From contig JAZQUR010000084.1 in assembly GCA_045631425.1 (NCBI GenBank), positions 1 through 64,000 on the forward strand: a DNA stretch of 64,000 nucleotides. The letters run 5' to 3'. This DNA is from Treponema_I sp045631425. Its GTDB lineage: Bacteria > Spirochaetota > Spirochaetia > Treponematales > Treponemataceae. Numbering within the stretch: the stretch's first letter is position 1; each line of letters begins with the position of its first letter. The notes under the pieces were generated by a model, which searched no databases, was not told the origin of the DNA, and saw only the letters and a program-made list of their open reading frames with translations. The translations under genes were made by a program, and so were the position numbers. Positions 25,679 through 34,140 of the stretch are shown here, piece by piece.

Positions 25679-25785
25679 TTTTCCACCTTTTGAAATTCTA
25701 ATAAAATTATACATCAGACACTTGGATTTTACTAGAAAAATTCAGAAAATAGAAAAAAGTTTCAATATTTTAGATTAAATAATAT

Positions 25786-26193
25786 TTAACCGCAAAGAAA
25801 GCTTCCGTCTTTGCAAAGATGAAATTCCTTGTGATTTTGAAGCACGATTTCGTAGCCATTTTTATCACGTTGAATTTCAATTATCTTCATATTTTGATAT
25901 TGGGATTTTATGAATTCCTGAGCCAAATGAGGCAAAAGTTCAAAGGGTAAGGCTACAAGAGATTTTATCCTGCACCATTTTCCATGTTTGTCAAAGGTAA
26001 TTCTTATACCTTTTTTCAAAAGCACTTCAAACTCAGAATTTTCGCCTCGAACAAATTCAACTTCAAACTCTGAAAAATATTCTCGTAGGAAGATTTGCAC
26101 AGAGGATGGAACGTCGCTTAAAGTCATTTGTGTTGCGCTACAAGCAAAAGCCGTAATAGCCACAAAACAAAATGGGATAAAAACTTTTTTCAT
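25786..26193 (-). CDS. PepSY-like (DUF2874) secreted protein
   Basis: A 135-residue protein with a signal peptide (about residues 1-18, ending AFACS, possibly a lipoprotein). Two PepSY-like repeats follow, LSDVPSSVQIFLREYFSEFE and LPFELLPHLAQEFIKSQYQN, each ahead of a beta-hairpin pattern. Such proteins are periplasmic and of unknown function, sometimes thought to be peptidase or beta-lactamase-inhibitor-like. The start is ATG at 26193 with AGGAGAGC upstream; a codon at 26235 would precede the signal peptide with a non-hydrophobic extension. It is monocistronic. Confidence 0.72.
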   Translation of the reverse strand: MKKVFIPFCFVAITAFACSATQMTLSDVPSSVQIFLREYFSEFEVEFVRGENSEFEVLLKKGIRITFDKHGKWCRIKSLVALPFELLPHLAQEFIKSQYQNMKIIEIQRDKNGYEIVLQNHKEFHLCKDGSFLCG

Positions 26194-26384
26194 AAGCTCT
26201 CCTGATTTCAGGATTGAGATTTTACAAAATCTCAAAACACTTTTTTAAATACATTATTTTTAAATTTCTTATTCAAAGGATACTTTAGATATAATATTTT
26301 TTCGCCACAAAGAGAACTGTTTTATATTTTTAAACGCCTAAAAATCAGTGGATTTTTGATTAGAAATAAGTTAGAAAAACTAAA

Positions 26385-26430
26385 AAAAAGCAAAAAAAAA
26401 ACTACCTAATAGAACTCGCTATTAGGTAGT
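26385..26430 (-). terminator. Terminator of the chemoreceptor gene
   Basis: On the minus strand a perfect 12-bp stem, ACTACCTAATAG with CTATTAGGTAGT, is followed by nine or more T, 25 bases after the stop at 26455. Confidence 0.9.
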
Positions 26431-26454
26431 CTTCGGAGGAAAATATCTTTATTT

Positions 26455-28542
26455 TTATAATTTGAATCTATTAATTTGATCGTTCATTATATCAATATTT
26501 TCTTTTGTTTTTACTGCCAAGTTTGAAACGCCTTGTGTTGCAGTTCCGATTTCTTGTGCTCCAGCAGCCATTTCATCCATACTTCCAAGAATTGTAGAAG
26601 AAATCTGAAGAACAACATCCATATCTTTTACAACTGCGTGAATTCCTTCACTCATTTCTCCAGATTTTTCACCAACTTGAACAGATTCTTCTTTCATAGA
26701 ACTTAGAGAATCGAAAACTTGTTTTGAAGCAATTTCTTGTTCTTCCATTGCACCATTAATTTCACGCAAGATAATATCAGTTGTATCGAGTTGACTTACG
26801 ATTTCTCCAAAAGCTGTATAAGAATCATGAGAAAGTGTTACAACATCTTTAATAGAACTAGAAATACTCTTTAACTCACCAGAAATAATCTTTGACTGAG
26901 CACTTGAGTTTTCAGCAAGCTTTCTGATTTCATCAGCAACAACAGAGAACCCTTTTCCCGCTTCCCCAGCGTGAGCAGCTTCGATTGCAGCGTTCATTGC
27001 CAACAAGTTTGTTTGAGAAGCAATTTGTGAAATCATCTGGTTTGCTTGGATAAGCATATTTGACTGTTCTGCAATCTGATTGATTTGCTTATCTACATTA
27101 TTTAGTTTATCTCGTCCGTCTTGAACAGTTAAATTCAAATCCTTGAAGTTTGATGACATCTTACGAACAGAATTTGTAACAGAAGAAATATTTCCAAGCA
27201 TTTCTTCAATGGCAACAGAAGATTCTGAAATACCAGCATTTTGTTTCTCGATAACAGTTGCTAAAGACCCAACATTTTTAGACTGATAATTCAAAACTGA
27301 TGATGTATTATCAACAGCACCAGACTGATTTTGAGATTGTTTACGAACAGACTCAATATTTGCCAAAATTTCAGCAGTTGCACTTGCAGCTTGTTGCGCA
27401 TTTGTTCCAAGTTCAAGACTGGCAGCCCGAAGTTCATCATTTGATTTTGCCAAATCCTTGATAATGTCATGTAGCAACTCGATAAATTTATTTACACCAA
27501 TACTTAGAGTTGTAAACTCATTATTTCCTTGAACTGGAAGACGCATTGTTAAGTCTGCTTCACCAGAGGATAAGTTATAAATTGCAGCAGTTACACGATT
27601 TACAGGTCGTTTAATAAGACTTGTAATAGTTACAACAAACAAAATAATTATTCCCACTGTGAAGATAACAATTACAAAAGCCAAAACTGTAAAAATACTT
27701 AACAAGATATTTGTTGTAACAGAAAATGGCTTTGCAACAAAAATTGTTGTTAAATATCTTCCATCAGAATCATTTACTGGGAAATAATAAGCGATATATG
27801 GTTCACCATTAATTTCAGTGAGAATACTAGTTGGATTGCCCTGTTCAGCCTGCCATAGCAAAGAAGTATCTTGAAGTTTTGTTCCCTGCATTCCTTCGAT
27901 AGATGTATAAACGCGGGTATCAAGATGGAAAACAGTCATTACAATATTCATATAATCACTGAAGTGATCAACAAAAGCTTGATTTGTAATAGGCTTACTT
28001 AAAGTAACGATAGAAATTACTTTTGAATTATGAAAAATTGGATATGAAACAACTGCTGCAATATCAGTACCGTCTTTTATCAGTTTTTTATACGCAGTTC
28101 TAGTTGTAGCTTGAGCAAGGCCTGCAGAATGTTTTAAGGTTCCGTATTTTGGATTAGAAAGTTGTTCACCGAAAACATCAGTAACGACAACATTTGTTGC
28201 ACCAAAATTTTCAACACAAGTTTTTAAAACTTCATCATAGAAAGCTGGATCAACTCCACTTGTATCAAAGTGATTAGACACAGAATCTGAAACATATTTT
28301 GCCAGTTCCACATCTTCATTTAGCATATCATCGATGTATTCAATAATTGATACAGCATCATCCGCAACTTCTTCTTCAAAATACTTCACGAGGCCATTTT
28401 GCAAATTTGAATAAACTGTATACAAAACAACGCCAGAAAATAATAAAATCCCCACAACCAAAATAATATTTAATATTAAATACACAGAAGTTTTTTTTGC
28501 TTTTTTTGGTTTTTCTGTTACGATTTTCTTGTTTTCTTCCAT
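26455..28542 (-). CDS. Methyl-accepting chemotaxis protein
   Basis: A 695-residue chemoreceptor. A lysine-rich N-terminus precedes TM1 (about 20-42). A periplasmic Cache-like sensor follows (about 43-275, with AAVVSYPIFHNSKVISIVTL and GEPYIAYYFPVND), then TM2 (about 278-305), HAMP, and a long signalling coiled coil. The highly conserved hairpin tip reads IASQTNLLAMNAAIEAAHAG and EAGKGFSVVADEIRKLAENS. It signals through CheW/CheA to the flagellar motor. Start supported by AAAGGA 12 bases upstream. TTCTCGGC at 28611 is close to a sigma28 -10 on the minus strand, but no matching -35 is seen. Ligand unknown. Confidence 0.92.
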   Translation of the reverse strand: MEENKKIVTEKPKKAKKTSVYLILNIILVVGILLFSGVVLYTVYSNLQNGLVKYFEEEVADDAVSIIEYIDDMLNEDVELAKYVSDSVSNHFDTSGVDPAFYDEVLKTCVENFGATNVVVTDVFGEQLSNPKYGTLKHSAGLAQATTRTAYKKLIKDGTDIAAVVSYPIFHNSKVISIVTLSKPITNQAFVDHFSDYMNIVMTVFHLDTRVYTSIEGMQGTKLQDTSLLWQAEQGNPTSILTEINGEPYIAYYFPVNDSDGRYLTTIFVAKPFSVTTNILLSIFTVLAFVIVIFTVGIIILFVVTITSLIKRPVNRVTAAIYNLSSGEADLTMRLPVQGNNEFTTLSIGVNKFIELLHDIIKDLAKSNDELRAASLELGTNAQQAASATAEILANIESVRKQSQNQSGAVDNTSSVLNYQSKNVGSLATVIEKQNAGISESSVAIEEMLGNISSVTNSVRKMSSNFKDLNLTVQDGRDKLNNVDKQINQIAEQSNMLIQANQMISQIASQTNLLAMNAAIEAAHAGEAGKGFSVVADEIRKLAENSSAQSKIISGELKSISSSIKDVVTLSHDSYTAFGEIVSQLDTTDIILREINGAMEEQEIASKQVFDSLSSMKEESVQVGEKSGEMSEGIHAVVKDMDVVLQISSTILGSMDEMAAGAQEIGTATQGVSNLAVKTKENIDIMNDQINRFKL

Positions 28543-28780
28543 AATTTTCTATAATCCTTTCTATTCGTAGATAATTCTATTTTACCACAAATGTTTTATA
28601 TCTCAATAAATTCTCGGCTAGTAGTATTATTTTGTTTTGCTGTATATTTTTTTCCTAAAAATCTGACGAAAAATCGTAAAACTTAAATGATATTTTTGCT
28701 GCGATACAATCACAAAAACAAAATATCTATGATATACTTTTAGAAAAACTTAGAGTGATTTAAGAAAGGGATTTTCCAAT

Positions 28781-29428
28781 ATGAAAGGTGCATTACTTTC
28801 CCAAGATGATATTAAGCGGATTTTCGAAATTTTCAAAAAATCAAATCCAGAACCAAAATCAGAACTAAATTACTCAAATCCCTACACACTTTTGGTAGCC
28901 GTTGCCCTTTCTGCCCAAACCACAGACAAAAGCGTAAACAAAGCCACAGAATCTCTCTTCAAAATCGCAGACACACCAGAAAAAATGGTAGCCCTAGGCG
29001 AAGAAAAGCTTATTTCATACATTAAGTCTATTGGGCTTTACAAAAACAAAGCAAAACACGTGATAGAAATGAGCAAAATGTTAATATCAGACTTTGGCTC
29101 AAAAGTGCCAGATAATCGTGAAGACTTAGAAAAACTTCCGGGAGTTGGGCGAAAGACTGCAAACGTGGTTCTAAACGTGATATTTAACAAGCCAACAATG
29201 CCAGTTGATACCCACCTACTTCGGATTTCACCAAAAATCGGCTTAGCAGAAGGGAAAACTCCTCTAGAAGTAGAAAAATCTCTCTTAAAGAGAATTCCAC
29301 CCCAATATTTAGAACACGCCCACCACTGGCTAATTTTACACGGCCGCTATATTTGCACCGCTCGAAATCCAAAATGCGAAGAATGTCCCATAAATCACAT
29401 TTGTGCAAAAAATTCGCCTTTAGCATAA
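28781..29428 (+). CDS. nth: Endonuclease III
   Basis: A 215-residue DNA glycosylase and AP-lyase for oxidised pyrimidines. It has the helix-hairpin-helix with catalytic lysine in LPGVGRKTANVVLN (about 115-128), the catalytic aspartate in PVDTHLLRI, and a C-terminal [4Fe-4S] cluster with cysteines spaced 6, 2 and 5 in CTARNPKCEECPINHIC. Length is normal. TATACT lies about 45 bases upstream and GAAAGGG precedes the ATG. The mscS gene follows after 21 bases. Confidence 0.95.
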   Translation: MKGALLSQDDIKRIFEIFKKSNPEPKSELNYSNPYTLLVAVALSAQTTDKSVNKATESLFKIADTPEKMVALGEEKLISYIKSIGLYKNKAKHVIEMSKMLISDFGSKVPDNREDLEKLPGVGRKTANVVLNVIFNKPTMPVDTHLLRISPKIGLAEGKTPLEVEKSLLKRIPPQYLEHAHHWLILHGRYICTARNPKCEECPINHICAKNSPLA

Positions 29429-29449
29429 TTTTCTAAGTATATTTCAAAA

Positions 29450-30241
29450 ATGGACGAAAAAATATTATCAGATTTATTTACTCCTGCTGTAATTCAGCGA
29501 TTCATTTTTGGCGGAATAGGCATCGGAATTTTTATAATTTCTTATATGGTTTTAACCAAAATACTAAAAAAATTTGCTTATCCAAAAATGAAACCAAACT
29601 CTAGTTACTTGGTGACCAAGCTTATAAAATACGCATTTTACGTGATTATTATCTTTTTGATTTTAGGCTTATTTAACATCAAACTTACAGCCCTTTTTGG
29701 AGCCGCTGGAATTGCCGGAATCGCCATCGGTTTTGCAGCCCAAACCTCATTTAGCAACATAATCAGCGGTCTTTTTCTACTCACAGAACACGCACTTACC
29801 GTTGGAGACTATATCACAATCGGAACAGAAGCCGGCACCATCGACTCAATCAATATGCTTTCCGTTCGCATTCACACCCCAGATAACCAATACATCAGAA
29901 TTCCAAACGAATCCATAATCAACGCAAACCTAAAAAACAATAGCTATTTTTCCACAAGACGTTTTAGCCTAAACCTTACAATTCCCTACGAAGTTGACCT
30001 AAATTCCACAATCAAACTCTTAGAATCCGTTCCAAAACAATGCAATCTCGGACTTTTAGACCCTGCCCCAAAAGTTTTTGTAGAAAATTTTGGAGACTCT
30101 GGAATCAACTTAACCCTAACCGCCTGGACAAAAAGCGACAATTTCCTAAACTTCAAAAATCAATTATTCATCGCAGTAAAAGAGACACTAGACCAAAACA
30201 ACATTAAAATTCCATATAAAAAACTTGATTTAGTAAGATAA
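29450..30241 (+). CDS. mscS: Small-conductance mechanosensitive channel (MscS family)
   Basis: A 263-residue MscS family channel. Three membrane helices end in the pore-lining TM3 with glycine and alanine packing, LTALFGAAGIAGIAIGFAAQ, and then TSFSNIISGLFLL. The cytoplasmic beta and alpha/beta vestibule follows (GDYITIG, IRIPNESIINANLKN). It releases solutes on hypo-osmotic shock. TATATT (29438-29443) ends six bases before the ATG at 29450 and no Shine-Dalgarno is present, so it may be leaderless although it lies 21 bases after nth. A degenerate repeat follows the stop. Confidence 0.92.
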   Translation: MDEKILSDLFTPAVIQRFIFGGIGIGIFIISYMVLTKILKKFAYPKMKPNSSYLVTKLIKYAFYVIIIFLILGLFNIKLTALFGAAGIAGIAIGFAAQTSFSNIISGLFLLTEHALTVGDYITIGTEAGTIDSINMLSVRIHTPDNQYIRIPNESIINANLKNNSYFSTRRFSLNLTIPYEVDLNSTIKLLESVPKQCNLGLLDPAPKVFVENFGDSGINLTLTAWTKSDNFLNFKNQLFIAVKETLDQNNIKIPYKKLDLVR

Positions 30242-30244
30242 TTT

Positions 30245-30400
30245 TTTTGGAACAGCTTATTCCCCACCGGCTTTTCAAGGTTACGGCATTCGCCTCCATT
30301 CTGGATTGGTTCCTTTTGATTCGCCAAGCTCAAAAAACTCACCAATCCAGAAGGCTTCGCCCCCTTACAATCCGGGTTAGTTACTGGTAAACAACTTTTT
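30245..30400. repeat. Degenerate dispersed repeat (copy 2)
   Basis: Non-coding segment with TTCCCCACCGGCTTTTCAAG, ATTCGCCTCC, an internal inverted pair around TCTGGATTGG and CCAATCCAGA, and GGCTTCGCCCC. It shares pattern and order with the copy at 9227 and, like it, sits directly after a gene end. Confidence 0.4.
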
Positions 30401-30418
30401 AAAAAGTTCCCAAGGTTT

Positions 30419-31435
30419 TTAGAAAGTAAAAGATTGATCCAAAATTTCAAGATTATTTTTCAAAGAATCAGTTGTATAAACCTTTTTATCCTTTGTAACG
30501 CAAAAACCCTGTACACCAAGATTTTCTAACAGCTCAATGCCCTTTTCCCTTCCCAAAATAAAGCAGCTAGTACTTAAAGCATCAGCCATTAAAGATGAGT
30601 CAGCAATAATCGAAAAACTCACCACACCATTTTGAGCTGGGTATCCATCTTTTACATCAATTATATGATGATAGCGATTTCCATTTTCTTCAAAAAATCG
30701 CTCATAATTTCCAGAAGTCACCACAGTTTTATCTTCAACTTTTACCATAAAAGCAGAACCTTTTTCTGGATTTATAGGATTTTTTATGCCAATTTTCCAA
30801 CTTTCAGGCTTTTTCTCTGTTTTTTTTGAGCCATAAGCAAAAATATTTCCACCAAGATTTACAATTCCGTAAGTAATTTTATTGTCTTTAAGAATTTTTA
30901 CCATTTCATCAGCGGCAAAACCCTTGGCAATTCCACCCACATCAAGGCTCATGAATCTTTCAATGTAAGCAGTTTTTCCATTTTCATCTAATAAAAGTTT
31001 TTTATAATCCACAAGATTTTTAGCATCATTGATTTTTGACTTTGTTGGCACCTTTGGATTGCTTCCCATTATGTTCCAAGTTTTTACCAAAGGTCCAATA
31101 GTTGGATCAAAGTTTCCCTCTGTAAGATTTGCAAATTCAGTTGCTTTTTGTAAAACATAAAAAGCTTCTTCAGAGATTTTTACAGGAGCAATTCCTGCAT
31201 TTTTGTTAATATTGGAAATATCTGAGTTTTCTTCGTTGATATTAAAAATGTCATCCAATTCTTGAAGTCGTGCAAAACATTTATCTAAAACCTTTTCAGC
31301 ATTTCTTTCATATAGCGTAATAGAACAAACTGTTCCAAAAGCAATTTCTTGTTTTGAAACTGGCGCTGGTTTTCCACAGCTAAAAAATAAACAAATTGTT
31401 AATAAATAAATTATTGGTAAAAATGATTTTTTCAT
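30419..31435 (-). CDS. apbE: FAD:protein FMN transferase, lipoprotein
   Basis: A 338-residue ApbE family protein with a lipoprotein signal (lipobox FFSCGK, cysteine near residue 20). It covalently attaches FMN to threonine or serine of flavoproteins such as RnfD/G or NqrB/C at the outer face of the inner membrane. Family motifs are SLDVGGIAKGFAADEMVKIL, GIVNLGGNIFAYG, and RYHHIIDVKDGYPAQNGVVS with metal-binding residues near SLMADALSTSCF. On the minus strand TATACT (31447-31442) ends six bases before ATG with no Shine-Dalgarno. No flavoprotein substrate gene is adjacent. Confidence 0.93.
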   Translation of the reverse strand: MKKSFLPIIYLLTICLFFSCGKPAPVSKQEIAFGTVCSITLYERNAEKVLDKCFARLQELDDIFNINEENSDISNINKNAGIAPVKISEEAFYVLQKATEFANLTEGNFDPTIGPLVKTWNIMGSNPKVPTKSKINDAKNLVDYKKLLLDENGKTAYIERFMSLDVGGIAKGFAADEMVKILKDNKITYGIVNLGGNIFAYGSKKTEKKPESWKIGIKNPINPEKGSAFMVKVEDKTVVTSGNYERFFEENGNRYHHIIDVKDGYPAQNGVVSFSIIADSSLMADALSTSCFILGREKGIELLENLGVQGFCVTKDKKVYTTDSLKNNLEILDQSFTF

Positions 31436-31488
31436 GCTTTTAGTATATTAAATCTCCCAAAAATAAAAAGCGTTTTTAACAAAAATAA

Positions 31489-31707
31489 TCAGTTTTCTTC
31501 TCTAGTTTCTCTTAGTACTAGTAAAATATCTTCTTTTTTCAAATCAACCAAAGTTTTTACACCATCAAAAGGGGATTTTGGAATCTCCGGCGTAATTTTA
31601 AAAATTGAACCATCTATTCTCTTTACAATTACAGCACCATCTTTTTTTGCTTTATCTAAAGCAGCTGCAAAATTTTGTCTAGCTTCTGAAAAAGTCATTA
31701 CAAGCAT
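31489..31707 (-). CDS. Phd/YefM-type antitoxin of a VapC module
   Basis: A 72-residue protein. The N-terminal MTFSEARQNFAAALDKAKKD and GAVIVKRIDGSIFKITPE fit the Phd/YefM DNA-binding fold. The C-terminal tail, ending LLVLRETREEN, would neutralise the toxin. It starts at 31707, inside the 3' end of the toxin gene (10-bp overlap), behind GGGGG; a second in-frame ATG exactly overlaps the toxin stop. It is therefore translationally coupled and second in the operon, the reverse of the usual antitoxin-first order. It probably represses the palindromic operator at 32095. Confidence 0.75.
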   Translation of the reverse strand: MLVMTFSEARQNFAAALDKAKKDGAVIVKRIDGSIFKITPEIPKSPFDGVKTLVDLKKEDILLVLRETREEN

Positions 31708-32087
31708 TCTATCCCCCTTTCTAAAGAAATTTGCTTCATCCTTTCATCAAAAGTATATAGTGGTAAGGAAAACTGATTTGCAAGGCTAATATAAAAACCA
31801 TCATAAGAATATGAATCAGTTTGACCTGCCAAAACAATAGAAGAAGGAATATCTGGCTCTATCATTCTAATTGGAATTTTTGCATATTCATGAAAAACTG
31901 CAACACCATCCACAATAGAGAGGAGTTTTCTTTTTATCAATTTTGAAATCGCGTTTCCGATTTCAAATGATATACATGATGGTGCAATCAACTCAGAATC
32001 TGAAGCCCTTTCTTTTACTTCTTCACAACCTTCTTGATTTAGTAAAAAAGCTAAAATGCATGATGCGTCTATTACTATTTGTTTCAT
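31698..32087 (-). CDS. vapC: PIN-domain toxin (VapC-like)
   Basis: A 129-residue PIN-domain ribonuclease. Acidic active-site positions are visible: Asp7 in IVIDASCILAF, Glu in SFEIGNAISK, Asp in SYSYDGFYISLA and Asp in YTFDERM. Such toxins cut tRNA or rRNA when not bound by antitoxin. It is the first gene of the pair with the Phd-like antitoxin. The ATG at 32087 lies six bases after TACAAT and has no Shine-Dalgarno. Length is normal and no disruption is seen, so the module is likely functional. Confidence 0.82.
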   Translation of the reverse strand: MKQIVIDASCILAFLLNQEGCEEVKERASDSELIAPSCISFEIGNAISKLIKRKLLSIVDGVAVFHEYAKIPIRMIEPDIPSSIVLAGQTDSYSYDGFYISLANQFSLPLYTFDERMKQISLERGIECL

Positions 32088-32093
32088 ATGTAA

Positions 32094-32122
32094 ATTGTAC
32101 TATTGTACAAGTTCGTTGTCAA
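32094..32122 (-). promoter_or_regulatory. vapC promoter with palindromic operator
   Basis: On the minus strand TTGACA (32122-32117), exactly 17 bp, TACAAT (32099-32094), then six bases to the ATG. TTGTACTATTGTACAA (32095-32110) is a perfect 6+4+6 palindrome covering the -10 and part of the spacer, ideally placed for repression by the antitoxin complex. Confidence 0.7.
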
Positions 32123-32222
32123 TTTTATTTTTTCCTTGACAAAATATCTCTCAAGTTATATTTTGTAATAAAAGTATAACTTTTCCTACTTTTTATACAA
32201 AACCAACTTTTCGGAGGTTCAT

Positions 32223-32471
32223 TTGTTAAAACCTAAAAACACAAAAAGCAGATTTATTTCCACTGTAACAATCGGGGAAAAAGGACAAATCGTAATTCCA
32301 AAGGCCGCACGAGAAATGTTTGATTTAGAGCCAGGAGATACAATCGTCCTACTTGCAGACAAAAAACGAGGAATTGCCCTTGTTCAAAACGATAAGCTTA
32401 TGAAAATCGCTGAATCAGTTTTTGATGAAACTTTGCCAGAATCCAAAGATGATGAAAAAGTAGAATCTTAA
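32223..32471 (+). CDS. AbrB/SpoVT-family regulator
   Basis: An 82-residue DNA-binding protein with a swapped-hairpin AbrB domain (about 12-60): TVTIGEKGQIVIPKAAREMF and DLEPGDTIVLL. It is followed 48 bases later by an ABC-2 transporter gene pair, and regulators of this type commonly control such pairs. The start is TTG at 32223, five bases after GGAGG; no ATG is available in frame upstream. It diverges from the vapC module. Confidence 0.82.
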   Translation: MLKPKNTKSRFISTVTIGEKGQIVIPKAAREMFDLEPGDTIVLLADKKRGIALVQNDKLMKIAESVFDETLPESKDDEKVES

Positions 32472-32519
32472 AATTATTGGAAAATCTAAATATCAACTTA
32501 TTTTGAAGGAAATTATTTT

Positions 32520-33275
32520 ATGAATAACGCCATAGAAATAAAAAACTTGTGCAAAACCTTTGGCACAAAAAAAGCAGTAGACAATTTAAGTCTTGAAATC
32601 AAAGAGGGAGAACTTTTTAGCCTTCTTGGTGTAAACGGTGCTGGAAAAACCACCACAATAAAAATGCTTTGCGGACTTTGTTCTGCAACTTCTGGGGACG
32701 CAACTTTAGATGGATTTTCCATTTCAAAAGAAAGTCTAAAAGTTAAAGAAATAATAAATGTTTCACCACAAGAAACAGCCATTGCCCAAAATCTTACAGT
32801 AAAGGAAAATCTTGAATTTATCGCTGGAATTTACGGTGCTTCTAAAACTGAACAAAAATCCAAAGCTCAAAAAATGATAGCTGACTTCAACCTAGAGGAA
32901 TTCCAAAATCAAAAAGCAAAAACTCTTTCTGGCGGTTGGCAACGTCGCTTGAGTATCGCTATGGCTTTGATTTCAGAGCCAAAAATCCTATTTTTAGATG
33001 AACCAACCTTGGGATTAGACGTTTTGGCACGACGGGAATTGTGGAACGTAATTTCTGCATTAAAGGGAAAAATCACCATAATTTTAACAACCCACTATCT
33101 AGAAGAAGCAGAAGCCTTGTCCGATAGAATTGGAATTATGGCAAATGGAAAACTAAAAGCCCTTGGAACTGCTAGCGAACTTGTAGAAAAATCTGGTTCA
33201 AAAAATTTTGAGGACGCTTTCGTAAAAATCTGCACAGAAAATTCAAATACCATTGGAGGAAAAAATGAAAACTAG
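32520..33275 (+). CDS. ABC transporter ATP-binding protein
   Basis: A 251-residue ABC-2-type ATPase with Walker A GVNGAGKTTTIKMLCG (about 37-52), signature LSGGWQRRLSIAMAL and Walker B ILFLDEPTLGLD, with the switch histidine in TTHYLEEAEAL. It powers export by the permease encoded immediately downstream, whose start overlaps this gene by 11 bases. The domain end and length fit drug- or lantibiotic-type exporters; substrate unknown. ATG preceded by AAGGA. Confidence 0.9.
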   Translation: MNNAIEIKNLCKTFGTKKAVDNLSLEIKEGELFSLLGVNGAGKTTTIKMLCGLCSATSGDATLDGFSISKESLKVKEIINVSPQETAIAQNLTVKENLEFIAGIYGASKTEQKSKAQKMIADFNLEEFQNQKAKTLSGGWQRRLSIAMALISEPKILFLDEPTLGLDVLARRELWNVISALKGKITIILTTHYLEEAEALSDRIGIMANGKLKALGTASELVEKSGSKNFEDAFVKICTENSNTIGGKNEN

Positions 33276-34017
33276 AGTTTTTGCTTCACGATGTACAAAA
33301 GAAATTATCCGAGACCCTATAACAGTAGGATTTGGTCTTGGTTTTCCAATCATTTTGATATTACTTTTTTCTATTATAAATAAAAGCCTTCCACCAGAAG
33401 CTGGAGCCACAGCCATTTTTGAAATCAATGCCCTAACTCCAGGAATGATAGTTTTTGGCTTTTCATTTATTTCACTTTTTAGTGCAATGCTTGTTTCAAA
33501 AGACAGAACCACATCCTATCTTTTAAGATTGTACGCATCACCACTAAAATCAAAAGATTTTATCCTAGGATACAGCATTCCACTTTTGTTTATTGGATTT
33601 GCTCAAAGTGTGATTTGTTATTGTTTCGCCTTGATAATGGGCTTAACTCCAACTTGGAACATAATTCCTGCGATTTTGTTGAATATCCCAACATCAATCT
33701 TTTTTATCGGACTTGGTTTGCTTTGTGGAAGCCTTTTCAACGATAAGCAAGTTGGTGGCATTTGTGGCGCCTTGCTAACAAACTTTGCAGCTTGGCTTTC
33801 TGGAGCATGGATTCCACTAGATTTAATTGGTGGCGTTTTCCGAAAAGTTGCCTACGCACTTCCATTTGTTCACGCTACAAATATGGGAAAGTATATTTTG
33901 GAAGGAAAATTCTCAGAAATTCTCACTCCACTTCTTGTAGTTACCGCTTATGCAATCGGCGTTTTTGTTTTAGCAATTTTCGTATTCAAAAACAAAATGT
34001 CCGCTGATAAAATGTAA
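33265..34017 (+). CDS. ABC-2 type transporter permease
   Basis: A 250-residue integral membrane protein with six helices. ABC-2 family features include an N-terminal cytoplasmic segment (SRCTKEIIRDPITVGFG), a re-entrant loop region and GGICGALLTNFAAWLSGAWI near the fifth helix. Start at 33265 is chosen because GGAGG lies just upstream; it overlaps the ATPase gene, so both are coupled. With the AbrB-type regulator at 32223 they form a three-gene operon, probably a small exporter. Confidence 0.88.
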   Translation: MKTRVFASRCTKEIIRDPITVGFGLGFPIILILLFSIINKSLPPEAGATAIFEINALTPGMIVFGFSFISLFSAMLVSKDRTTSYLLRLYASPLKSKDFILGYSIPLLFIGFAQSVICYCFALIMGLTPTWNIIPAILLNIPTSIFFIGLGLLCGSLFNDKQVGGICGALLTNFAAWLSGAWIPLDLIGGVFRKVAYALPFVHATNMGKYILEGKFSEILTPLLVVTAYAIGVFVLAIFVFKNKMSADKM

Positions 34018-34068
34018 TTCACCAAGCCCTTTGGTAAAACTCGAACTCCTGTATAAGTTGACTCTGTC

Positions 34069-34097
34069 TTGACACAGATAAAAGTGATAGATAGAAT
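34069..34097 (+). promoter_or_regulatory. Promoter of the first tandem barrel gene
   Basis: TTGACA (34069-34074), 17 bp, TAGAAT (34092-34097). The leader would be about 37 bases to the ATG at 34141 with GGGAG as ribosome site. TATAAGTTG (34052-34060) and CAACTTATA (34120-34128) form a perfect 9-bp inverted pair bracketing the promoter. Confidence 0.6.
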
Positions 34098-34140
34098 TTC
34101 CAAGCATTTCAAAATGTACCAACTTATATGGGAGTTCTTT

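Noticed and set aside
28611..28618. Sigma28 -10 element (GCCGAGAA on the minus strand) for the chemoreceptor
   Set aside because: The required TAAA -35 about 15 bases upstream is not present, so it is only a weak resemblance.
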